DNA of 64,000 bases, taken from Steinernema hermaphroditum. Taxonomy: Eukaryota > Nematoda > Chromadorea > Rhabditida > Steinernematidae. The notes under the pieces were generated by a model that had not been told where the DNA came from, did no database searches, and saw only the letters and a list, made by a program, of their open reading frames with translations. Below, in pieces: positions 1 through 11,505 of the stretch. The stretch is from the NCBI GenBank assembly GCA_030435675.1, contig CM059624.1:15338769-15402768 (forward strand). Reading direction: 5' to 3'. Made by a program: the position numbers and the translations under genes. The stretch's first letter is position 1. Every line of letters begins with the position of its first letter.

Positions 1-1386
1 ATGACTAAGCCTTGGGTCCTTAGCAACGGAAAGAGAATGCATTAAAAAGAGAGCTTCGAAGACGACATGGTATTCATCTCTGGCCAAGCTATGGCAGACC
101 ACTTCAAGATTCAAATTGTACAGAAAAGGGACATGATATAGACACGCCAGACTTGAGCTGTCTCGTAAGCTGCCACCCTACATCACCTGGGAACCTAAAG
201 CCCAGTCATTTGGAAATAGTTAGGCCATAGAGAATGGCGCCTGAAGGCTAAACCTCGGTCTAAGACGTCAAACAGAGTCATGTCCAAAAGTGGCAACTTC
301 AAAACTTTATATCAAACTTTCCTATTAGCATGAGCGGGCGATTCATCTCGGCGATAAGCGCTCGCATCGGGGACGTGTCCACGACGACGGCATCTCAGCC
401 CCGAGGCGCGATATCTCCGCTGATCTGTGGCGGGGTTGAGTGACAGCCAGCGGAGGGGAGAGTTCGAAATCGAAAACGGCGATGGCGAAACGCTCGGCTG
501 TGAGTGATTCACTCATAACCCAACGGACTCGCCCCGTCGAACTCGCTCTGTCGAAAATCTGATTATTTAATTTGAGAGATCGACGGACGGCGCCTCATTT
601 GCCGACATTCAACGTCGACGCCGTCGCCGTCGCCATCGTTGCCGACGACCAAAAGGAGGCATATGCAAATTAGGGACTGGCGGCGTTAATGCACTAATTC
701 GGTAGGGTTGTTGGGGTGGAAGTGCTTGAGGGTAAATAGAGTCGTGATGAGGGAGGGCAAAGCTGTTCGTTGCGGGTGGTGAAGGGGCGTACAACGCAGA
801 TGGGTTGGCTCTATTTTCGTCGAACATGGGAACTCGAAATGAAAAAATGTCGAAATCTAATCAGGTGATTCCATAGCGATGATGCTCCTTACATTATCGT
901 ATCTTATTTCTACAGTTTTTGGTTCACAAATTATGCGAACTGGAGGTCTCAGTCATTCGGAAACGGTCAGCATCTTGATCTTTATTCGGACGGAATCATG
1001 TCCAGGAGGCGCCTGTCAGATCAACGAACCGACTGGCGGAGCTCCATCACAAACTTCTACTTGATCTCTATGCTTTATCAAAAGCGAATTCCAACAAAAA
1101 ATAACTTCTGAACGGCACTCTACACTTCGGATGTTGCGCAATTTGCGCCCTTTGCCGCTAACAAGATCAAAGCGCCATTCCAGAGGTCAACAGCCCCCTT
1201 TGAAAGGCGCATATGCTACCGAAAGCACCGACAGATCGTAACCACATTGTCCGCCCATCAATGAGGACAAGTGTGGACGTCGGATGTGTGAATGAAGTCT
1301 GTAGATATGCCCACAGAAAGAGACAATGGGTAGTCATGGAACTTGTCATCTGAGGTGCGAACTTTCGCATGTTGTGGACGATGATC

Positions 1387-1850
1387 CAGGAGGTGTAATG
1401 GTTAAGCATTTCAAGGGATCACAGGGATCAGTACTAAGTCTATAATGATGTGGATTAAAATAGGATCACGTTCAGGGCCGATTTGTGGGTTTTCTACACA
1501 AGATAAGCCTCATATTCTTGGGCCTATCCAGATGCTCATGCTTGTGTTGATTTTGCCGTTTTGGGTTCAAAATAGATCCAGAAGAAACTGACACTTCTAG
1601 GTCGTTTCACTCCCCCGACTTCATAAAATCAGGAAGGGTTAATGGTCAAGCATTTCAAGGTATCGCAGGGATTGGTCTTAACCTTAAAACCAGTGTTAAC
1701 AATCTTGATCAAATTAGGGCCAAGCTCAGGGCATATCTCAAGGTAGCAACCTCGTTTTCTTTGAGGTATCTAGATGTGTTTCGGGCTCATATCAGGTCCA
1801 GGACAAACTGCCACTTCGAGGCTATATCACTCTCCCGACCTCAACAAGTA
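1387..1850. repeat. diverged tandem duplication, two ~230 bp units
   Basis: Two adjacent units share ordered blocks. Unit 1 (about 1387-1632) and unit 2 (about 1636-1850) both contain 'ggttaagcatttcaag' or 'ggtcaagcatttcaag', then 'cagggat', then 'atcaaattagggcc' or the related 'attaaaataggatc', then 'ccagaagaaactgacactt' or 'ccaggacaaactgccactt', and end with 'cactcccccgacttca' or 'cactctcccgacctca'. They are clearly related but heavily diverged, with no coding potential. Confidence 0.7.
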
Positions 1851-3195
1851 GACCGGCGTGCAGCCGACGGTCACTAATCCGACTATGCAAATCGAGTAAA
1901 GCAATTGCTCGCCAACGAACGGGCAGCAATTAGCGCGCGCCCAAACGGTAATCTCGTTTCCCTTCGCGCTCAAGTACGGGCGCTCCCGTTCGCCGCGAAG
2001 AGTCCGCGAACAGCACAGAACATATATGCAAATGTTGTGTTCGCAAACAAACGAGACAAGTACCGCCGGAAACAACATATGGTACTACTACTACTGCTCT
2101 CTTCACACATTTGAGGGCCCGAAGAGGGTTGGGAAAGTGCCGTGTATATACGGAGAGTGCCAAAATTGGAGCAGAAGTCGTATGTTTATTCACGTGCAAG
2201 CGCAACTATTCTGTGGCGCGGTTGGCCGGACGACCTCCTGCCGCGAGGAAATGATGAAAAATTCACGCGCCGTATGCAGATTATGGTGTGATTGGGGCGG
2301 CTGCTTGCGGGCAGGGTGCGAACGGGACTGCGGGTGGCACCTGATTTGAGATAATTATAAACAACTCGTTGGGTGAGGTAAACAATTAGCGCTTAGCACT
2401 AGGGTAAATGGACATGCAAACCATTACAATCTAAGTTAGCCAGGATGTGCCGACGCAGAAGTACCCCGATCCTTTCCTGTACCTATTCAATTACGAATTC
2501 ATAAGGACATGTTTCACAAAAAAACCAGGTTTTTGAGTTTTAAGGTTGAATGTTGCGTGAACAAGACAAAAGATGCCCTCAGAATATGCATCGGCAACCT
2601 TATTATGCAACGTTAGAGGGAACTGTTTTTGCACCTCACGCAGTAGCGTTCCGCGCCATTAATCATATGACTAATGGCTGATTATTATTCGGCAGCATAT
2701 CAACTTATACCCTTTACGTTTCAGCAAAGCAAACGAGGAGCAAAACATATTTTTGAGCACTGCCTTTCTGGGGTATTTCGTGGGGAACAGGGACCGGGCA
2801 CAGGAGATGTTACTAGCTGGAAATGTCGTCGAGTCATGGGATCAACTGACGATTGCCAGACGCTGCCCAAAAAAACTGAAAAATTATAATGTGCGTGCGA
2901 CATGTGAAAGGGTCCCCGCACGGAAAAACATTCCCATGAAAACGATTAGTCGTTCGTGGGAACGTGGAGTGTAGAATCTCGTTGCAAATTTCCACAATTT
3001 TTGCATGGGAAGTAAGCAGGCTAGGAAGGGTATAGTCAGTTTAGAAATTTCTTATTTGGAACAAACAGATAAACGACTTTGCCACTCAAGACTCGAAGGC
3101 GATGAGATGTAAACTGTTCCTAAGCCAGCTCGTACATTCGGGTAGGCTCCGTTGGCTGGAAACCGAAACATACACCGGAAAAATCGGGACCGTTC

Positions 3196-3276
3196 GGTGC
3201 GAAGAGAGTGCGGACGATGAAAGGTAAAAGCTGAGGGCATCCAATTTTCTCTCGTCGTCTGAGCTTTCTTCGCACC
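3196..3276. repeat. hairpin repeat (GGTGCGAAG family), copy 1
   Basis: The stretch begins GGTGCGAAGAGAGTGCGGAC and ends with the imperfect reverse complement, finishing CTTCTTCGCACC-like at 3276. This gives inverted arms of about 30 bp around a short loop. The same arm sequence recurs at 47995-48096, where both arms are better preserved, and as single arms near 6183-6225 and 19786-19985. I infer a short non-autonomous element, but I see no clear target-site duplication. Confidence 0.55.
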
Positions 3277-6200
3277 ACTTCCCAGGAATGGTCCCAATTT
3301 TACCAGTATATATTACGGCCGGCTGGTGGCTGGCTCAGTTTGGATCGAAAGGCAAGTCTGGCGCGGATTGCAAAATTCTGAGCCAATATAGGTGGGTGAG
3401 CGGCACTCGGAGCTCATTGGCCGGCATTTTTGCTTGCAGGTGGTGAAAGTAAACTCAAACTCTCCTTTGCAATGAGCAAAAGAATCTTGCCACTGCCAAA
3501 CAGGAAAGAATGGTCCTAGTGACCCTGGAATATGGTATACAACAATCTAGAGTTCCCATGAAAAGAAGCGACAAATAAGGAAATGATGAGAAGGTCTCAG
3601 GGAGTCTTACTGGAGGGACAATTTACAAGACTCGTCAGAGCACACTCCACTAAAGACTTCCTTAAACGTCTGGGCGAGCTGCAAGAACAGGTTTTGCAGA
3701 ACTGTCAACTACCATCTGGGAACATGTATGTCAATTAGTCAGCGACGGATGCGGTTATTTGGTCGGATTGAAAGTGTCAAGACGCCACTAATCCGCACTT
3801 CATTTTTCTAGAAATTCTCTCAAGCCACTTTACGAAAATCGCTAAAAGCATGTGTAACAACTTCCGTTCTACGGTGAAGTCATTAAATTCAGCTTTAGGC
3901 AAGCAAAACGCCGTCCAAGCGGAACATAGCAACATGTGAATATCCCAGACTACTAAAAAGAGATATAAAAGGGGCCGTTTCATCCGGGAGGGCGAATGAA
4001 TGCTGGGTGGCTAGACCAACCGGGACAGCGAGAGTTGTATTAATTAAGCTGAGCAAGTCGCCGCTTCCGCACCGCGCGGATCGATGCTTCAAGCATTAAT
4101 TAACAACGCCCCTCCGTCACGGCGACGGACGGCCGCCGAAAGCGAAACGGACGGATGAATGGCGGCGACATGCGTCGCTTCCGAAAAATAATAATACATG
4201 GAGGAGCTTAGGGAAGTGCGCCGACCGGCGTTCATTAATATCATGCAACAAAACCTCGTTTGACAGGGGTATGTTTCAAAACAGAATTGGTCATGAATCG
4301 AAGGATACTGTATCTACAGCGTGTCCATACACGTGTTGTTAAGCTTCATCTGATTGATGTGTCATAAAATTGGGTGTGCTCCTAATGGGTTGCAGGAAGA
4401 TTCGGGATTTGAGCATGATTGAGAAAATTGAGTCTCGCAATATTTAGCCGTGGAATTCATCTCCAAGACAAGGACACTGTTGGAAGCAGATAAAGTGGTC
4501 CCTCGATCATGCCTCATTCTCATTAGAGGCATGCCTCATTTCTACCCTCCAGATCCATCAAGGAAACTTCCGCAGCTGATTCTTCGCTTCACCCTCCTGA
4601 TGTCAAGCAAGCAGAGCCATCTGAGGCGAGCCGGCTCGATGAAGGTAACGTGGCACACAGCAACGATTCGAACCGCCCACACTGGGGTCGCTTGGGACAT
4701 ATACTAGGGACATCTTTGACCGTTTGCGATGAACGGGGCACTCTTTTTTACACGTTTATTATGTATTTTGTCCGGCTCTATTTGATAAAATTCCGCCTGC
4801 ATCTCAAGCGTCTTGGTACTTGAAGTCTTAGTTGGATCCGGGGTATCATGGTGGGCTCGAAATGAACCATCTCTACGCTAGAGAAGCGTGAACCAAAACA
4901 GTGACAAGCCACTCATTGAGTAAAACTCGAAGATAAAATAGGGTATCTACAGCGCATAATACTGATATTTTTGGCAATTTTTTGAAGAACCGCACTAATC
5001 TGACCGAAATAACTAATCACCTACATAAACAGCAGAAATTCGATGTTGTAGGCTTCAAAGGCTTCTTTTTTTGATAGACTTTTTTTGGACTGGGATTGAA
5101 AAGGCGTTCTTTGTTCTGTGTGCTACTAATCTGTTTTTCGTAAAGGGTGGGAAATCGCGCATTCATATGTATTTAGGGATCAAATTCTGAATTTTAAAAT
5201 GGGAAGGGTTGTGAAAACGATCTTCCCCCATCCCTTATCATCGGTAGCCACGATCTGTGAACAGACTTACTCAAAAATCAGAGGAAAATCGAAAGAGACG
5301 CGACGAAAAATAATAACGCTTAACAAATGACTGGCTGGCGGAGCGCCGGTGCGCTGCCCTCTTTCCGCCCGGGCGGCGGTTGTCACTCGCGGAACTCATC
5401 ATATTTTCCTGGCTACAGGCGCGCCCGAAGGAGGCACATTTGTTGCGGCCGTCGGAGTCGCGCGACGCCCGAATAATAACAACAACTTTGTGATGAGTAG
5501 CACTTCATCAATCATCGACTTGCGGACAGCAACACGTGTTCTGCATTGAGGATGGCGGCCACTGTAAAACAGATTAGGGCTAAGACCCGATCGCAACAGT
5601 TCGGTTGTTTCTTTAAATGCCAGTGATCAGCGGTGGCGATAATCAGAAAAAAAAGAGTGTGCCTCCGTGTTGTCACTCATCGATCACAACTGACATTAGG
5701 GGAGGCGCACGATGATAGAAAGGATGAGGAGGGCTTGTTTTGAAAAATAAGGGTTCGCGTGATGAAATGTGACAGAAAGGATTTAATCAATAAGGTGATT
5801 TCTCGTCTATTAAATCAAAATTGCCCAACAGAAACATGTAGAGAACTTCACTATCAGGATGATATGAAGAAAAGCGAAAATCTTCGAGAGAACACCTCTT
5901 GTGCCATAAAAATGCGCACATCCTTTGTCGGACGAGGGCCGAAGACAGAGTGCCATAAAAGATGGCGCTTGCACTTTCAGTCTTCCCCACGTTTTATGTG
6001 ATCTTCCTAGTCCAAGCGAAAAAAAAACAGGGAAATCCATCGACATGCCACAGAAAGGGTATATGTAATATTCCTCACAAATGAAGCCCAGGAAACATTG
6101 GTTCGCTCTGGATCCGGATCCAACCGAAGTCGACTACAAGCGGTCTATCAGAGGTGGAACAATTGTGACTGTTTGCGAGGAGCGGTGCGAAGGAAGCGCA

Positions 6201-6353
6201 GACGATCAGAGACAAACGACATGTGGCAATGGCGCGCGGAGCTGAGCTGGTAATCCGAAAACGGGCTCGTCGCCTGTTCGGACAGGCAGGCTTGGCCTGC
6301 TTCAGCTCAGCTGGCTTCATAGCACAGACAGCTCAGATACGACGGCACTACTA

Positions 6354-6555
6354 GAACTCTGTCTCTGAAGTTGTTATGCATTGCGTTTCTTCACTATTTT
6401 TGAGCCATTCTGTATCGATCGGAAGGTGTGATAGGTTTTCGGATAAAGACAGCATAGCCGCTTGTGCAGAAAGATTAGTCACAGAAAAGGGTTCAAAGTG
6501 ACTCAAAAATAGTGAAGACACGTAATGCCTAGCACCCTTAGAGACAGAATTGCCT
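6354..6555. mobile_element. palindromic MITE-like element with ~50 bp inverted arms
   Basis: A perfect 17 bp inverted pair (TCTTCACTATTTTTGAG at 6388-6404 and its complement at 6502-6518) forms the inner part of longer arms. The outer arms also match imperfectly: CTCTGTCTCTGAAG near 6357 against the complement of the stretch ending AGAGACAGAATTGC near 6552. The interior of about 97 bp has no coding potential. A terminal-inverted-repeat miniature element is the simplest reading. I did not find a clean target-site duplication. Confidence 0.6.
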
Positions 6556-9500
6556 GAGTCCGGTCGCACCTAAGTTGTGCCTGTGCAGTGAATTGTGCTG
6601 ATCCGACCCACTTAAGCGAGGCCTGGCCAAGCCGGGCCAAGCCATCAGCTGCCCATAGCTGTAACCTTCATCCCGGGACCTTCATCGAGCGAAACACATG
6701 TATTTTATTACAAACGAATCAGTGAGCAATCGGTGTTGTTTCTTTTAAAGCAAGAGTTTTTCAGATTTTCGGCCTTTTAGTACCTTTTTATGAAGCGAAT
6801 AGTTCAACCGCCAATTCAAAGCGTTGGATTCCATCGATCCATCAACAATGGTCACCATGCTGTAATTAAGAAGGGACCCTGAACGCACTATACAAAATGA
6901 GATTTTGTGTGCATACAGAACATCGGGATCGGTCCATCTTTACCAAAGAAATTCACTGTTTTCTCTGTAGATCCTACTCACAATGATAATAACTTGTGGG
7001 TAATAAGCAAAAGAGACAAATATCAAGAGCTTCATCTTAAACGGTACATATAATCCACTCGTAGAGTTGCCAAAAAGTGCAAACTTAAAGCATGGGATAA
7101 AAAGTCTGCCTTCAAGCAAACACTGGTAGGCAATATAGGAAATTTGGTGCCTGCATGATCGAGCAGAAAGAGATGAGAATACGTGTTTCATCAATTCGTC
7201 AAAATTTCGTCCTAGAACCGTAGAAATAGAAAAAGAAACTTGCACAGAAGACGTTCCCCATTGCTCGTTCTCTATCATCGGATATAAATAGTGATGGTTG
7301 CAAACGGGGCGACTAAAACAGCAACTAACTATTGGGGCTATGCAAGGCCAAAATCAGGGAGCGTTTCATTACACTCCTAAAGCACTAAACTTAAGTGTTG
7401 TCTATGCCTAAACTCATTTTCAAACATATCGAGTGACAGCTGTGAAATGCCACATTCCCATGATATCAATCAAAACCGCAACACTTTCAATTAGCGCTGA
7501 ATAATTGCATTCGGCCCCATGAACACCCCAGAACGCCATCGATCAATGTAAAGGCATCACGGCGAAAGTGCCGGCGGGCCTTCGCGGCAGCGGACAGCAC
7601 CGCCTCGGATCAATCACGGCGACAATTCCGTGATCGGACAGCCACGCTTCAACGCCTTCAAAGCCGCATTCTTCGCCTAATTAGCGTAATTATCGATCGA
7701 ATACCGTTTGTCAAAAACGTCAAAGTAAATAACTTCCCAGTTCACGAACAAAGAGTCACTTTTGTGACCTTGAAGATAATCGGGGGAACCTCAAAATTCA
7801 AAGGGAATTGCTTGATCGGCTCCAGTGGAAGACGCCGATGGAGGGGAGACGAGTTGGCAAGGAGCGGTCGCGCGGCCGTGGGCGACACGGAATGTTGGGA
7901 AAAGAGCGATAAATTGTTGTGACAACTCGAATAACCATCAAATAATTCGACGCTCGCACCCTTCGTAATTAATCCGACGCTCCTTCCGAGGCGCGCCGCC
8001 ATCGCAGTCGCCGCCGCGATTTCACTTTGACCCAAAAACTGAAAAGTGCGCTGTTTGTAAACAGGCGGTGAGGGTTTTTTCGGCGTTCTCATAAATGGAA
8101 CACCACCAAGGTTCTGATACGAATTCGACGGTGTCTAATTGTGCTCTGCTGTGAGTTCACTGGGTTGGTGCGCTGAAAACGGGAAACTTTTGCTACTAGC
8201 GTTAAATCAGCAATTTCAGTTAAGGTATATAGACCGTTTTCATGTACGAAATAAGCCCACTTTGTGGCATGAAGCCCGATTTTGCATTCGTAGAATTTGA
8301 GTCAAGAAATGTTCTGTTATCTTGCTACAATTTCTGGTGGTATCACTGTTCTTAAACGTGAAAGACAATGCTATGCTAAAGCAAAGTTCAGAAGCGCAAA
8401 CTAGTTGGTAACCAGTGAGCAGCTGGCGGCGCGATCAGTCTGTGGTGGTGGTAGTTTGGCGATGAGACCAGGACTCCCTGGTGTTCCTGACCTTCTGGGA
8501 GTCGAGGCACTCACTATGGCATCACTGATGGCCGATCACCCTACTCACTCCTGACAGAGCGAACGGACGACCCGACTAATAGCTACCGACTCAAAAAGAC
8601 TCTTGAATATTCAAGTTTCTAGTTTTTTTTTCTAGTTTTAGTATCTTTCTTGGCGATGTTCATTTTATGTGTAGGGGCGAATTTTGACGCCGCAATACCC
8701 GAAGAACCAGAAGTTAACAAGATCAAACTGCCTGGGTGCACAATTACAGAACAATAGTGCTTGAATTTTTAGGTTCCGTTAAAGGCATCCCCTGTGCCCA
8801 AGATTCCCCAATTACTATGCCAAATCCGGGTCAGTGGGTGATGTGAGCTGCTATCGACCTTGTAAGATCTTATATCTCATAGGATGATATGGGGTGTCGC
8901 AACAACTTCTGTGCAGGCTATGAAACAAGTATACATGAGTCACATTCAGCTCTTCGGTTCTTTGCTATTTCTCATCTCCTATATGTCGTTTCGTGTGTTC
9001 CGTACACATACCGCTGTATACCAATTCCTCTAAAGTAGGTCCCGTTTTTGATCCACGCCACTTATGAAGTTGCCGATCTTTAGGGTAACGTCTCGAAAAA
9101 TGCCATGATGTTTACAGCCATGCCACGGATACTTTTGTAGTGAATTCAGTTTTATAACTTGATGAAGGGGAATCAACAGAAGTTGATTCGGAATTGTTCC
9201 ATCCTATAGGACTTTCCTATATGTAGCGAATTCCTTGAAATGGTAACTGACGCGAGCAAAGATGCTGATTCTGATTCAAAGATGCTAAGAAATAAGCACA
9301 TGACTAGAAGGAGTTTGCAGTAGCATTAGTGGAATGCTATAGCGCTGTTGTATCCCAGGAATTGACAACCATTTGGTATTCGATATGCCTAAAAATGTCG
9401 CTCTTTTAAGTGAACTATCTCGACCGATAAGAAGAAAGAACGGTCGACGAACTTATAGCGAAATGGGCATGCTTTGTGCAGGAACGTTTCAGGCTATTTG

Positions 9501-11198
9501 AACAAAGAATTATCCTTTCCTTTGCTGGCGATCATTATCGTAATATTATTATCTAAGGCAGGTTCATCAACTGATTATGGGCGCCTTTTAATAAGACAAA
9601 CCATGTCAATTTTGCCACAAGTTCACCAGCCATTGTTTCGGCCTAATCGACCGAGACCTTCCACTTAAAAAGAGCGACATTTTTTGGTCATACCGGATGC
9701 CTAATGGGCGTTAATTGCAAGGCGCTATTGGAAGACGACCCATCTGCGGGCTCCAATCTGTAATTACTCATTTTGCACCGTCATCCCGTTGCTCTGAATC
9801 GCCATTCGACGGGGGCCAGCCACATTTCTGTCACTCTAACTGTCCACTTTATTGACGTCGAAGTGGTGTAATCCGCTTGAGTGCGTGTCGTGGTGCAAGC
9901 CAAAACAATAATAACACGATGGGTCAACGGGGCCACACGCACAGATGGATGGTGTTCGCCGAGGGAATCCAATTATGTCCGCGCGAACATGCACTCTTAT
10001 GTCACAATGAAGGGCCGCGCGAGCGTGGACAGCGCAAGACAAAGAAATTGGAGCTATCCAGGCGTACAAATGGATCGTGCGGTAATTGCGGAAATGAGGA
10101 ACGGGTTATAGGGTTGTGTAGGGAGTGGAATGAATACAGTAACCTAGCATTAAGAGAAGGGACTGGTCCACCATTCTCTATAAAATTCGTTTGCACTTCT
10201 TCGGAGCTCAGACTAGTGACCCCTTTGATATGCTCAACATGCTGATTCTGGTGGTGATGGAGATGAAATGCGACACTTACCAACTGGGGCATATATTGAT
10301 CAAATGAACATGAAAATCAGAAGCTGAAAATGGAGGTCTAGGTGACTAACTGATCTGCGCTTGAGTCACTTAATAGCTCCATTTGAATTCAATTATGGAG
10401 AGCAAATGCGATGAATGATCCTGCCGGCTAGCTGGCTACCGTCGATTTATGTTTGTAACTGTATGCCAAAGTTTAGATCTGTGACTTCGACTTTGCATCG
10501 AATCTTCGACAACGCGGTCGGTGGTAAGGAGTATCTTGGCCAGGTTGATCGAACTACAGGATCGCGGTTCCCTGAAATTATTCCTGTAATATCGAATAAA
10601 GGAGATAACCGACTGACACAGAAGCGAATCCGATTTAAATTTGTTCAGATCCCGAGGAGGACAGGGGAAATCCAAAAAAGGACGGCTAAAAGAGCATTGT
10701 ACCTTAGGTGGTTTCCTTAGGAGATAAAAGGAAGAGAAGAATACCTTACCTTATCGTTTTTCAACAGTGTCAAATACACTTATGGTTGAAAGCCTTGAAT
10801 TTCCTAAAACGGGTTCATCGGCAACGTTATTGCCATAAAGTGGTGATCGAAGAGATAGCCTGCATTTCTAAAATTCTCTGCTTGTTCTTTATGCGTGTGG
10901 TATTCCATCTCTGAGGTGTGGAACGGTGTTGGAACATGCTCTAGGTCAATATGCCATCGATTCTTTCCTCAATTGTACTCATTGTTATATCTTGTCTTAA
11001 AACTAGCTAATTTCAGAGGATTTCATTGTGCAGGACAAGATTTCAACAAATCACTGGTCAGGAAGCAAAACGCATCACAGCACACAACCAAAGCCATGGT
11101 CCCGGTCGTCCTGAGAAGAAATCTTGTCGCAAAGATAGAGGACGCTGGAGTGGTTCTCATCTCTATTTCAGCCAAATTCCATGAGACGTCTGCTACTC

Positions 11199-11330
11199 TC
11201 AAAACGTCATCTGACGCTGAGAAGCGACGAAGACCGGCTCTGGAGCTTTAGAGGCTTGATCGACATCCTCGGGTGTCGATAGGTGAAGGACGATCTTCAG
11301 CTTGCCGAGCTGTGCGAAGGGTCTCCATCT
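11199..11330 (-). CDS. candidate coding exon, unknown protein (44 codons)
   Basis: After an acceptor-like CCGACCAG, a minus-strand frame of 44 codons runs to TGA at 11199. It contains RWRPFAQLGKLKIVLHLS and then EDVDQASKAPEPVFV. Codon third positions are rich in C and G, like the exons of the neighbouring gene at 11506-14053. It lies below that gene's polyadenylation signal (AATAAA on the minus strand, 11402-11407). It could be an exon of an adjacent gene, an alternative last exon, or chance. I do not recognise a domain. Confidence 0.3.
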   Translation of the reverse strand, partial: RWRPFAQLGKLKIVLHLSTPEDVDQASKAPEPVFVASQRQMTF

Positions 11331-11505
11331 CTGGTCGGATTATAATACCGCTTTTTCTCAGGAAACATTAAATGTCTTCCCTCATGATTGCCAGATTTGC
11401 GTTTATTCACATCACAACGATAGTCAAGCTCATCTCATATCGGAACGTAAAAAGTTTACACATAAGAAGTGATCGAATATATATAGAGATCAAGGTACGA
11501 CGGTT

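Larger units (their letters stand above)
1..11190. other. gene-poor, repeat-rich stretch
   Basis: I find no supportable gene here. Open frames are short, lie on both strands, lack coherent codon use, and have no chain of splice sites with matching phase. The identifiable content is a diverged tandem duplication (1387-1850), a hairpin repeat (3196-3276), a related single arm near 6183-6225 and a palindromic MITE (6354-6555). Short single exons could be hidden. Confidence 0.5.
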
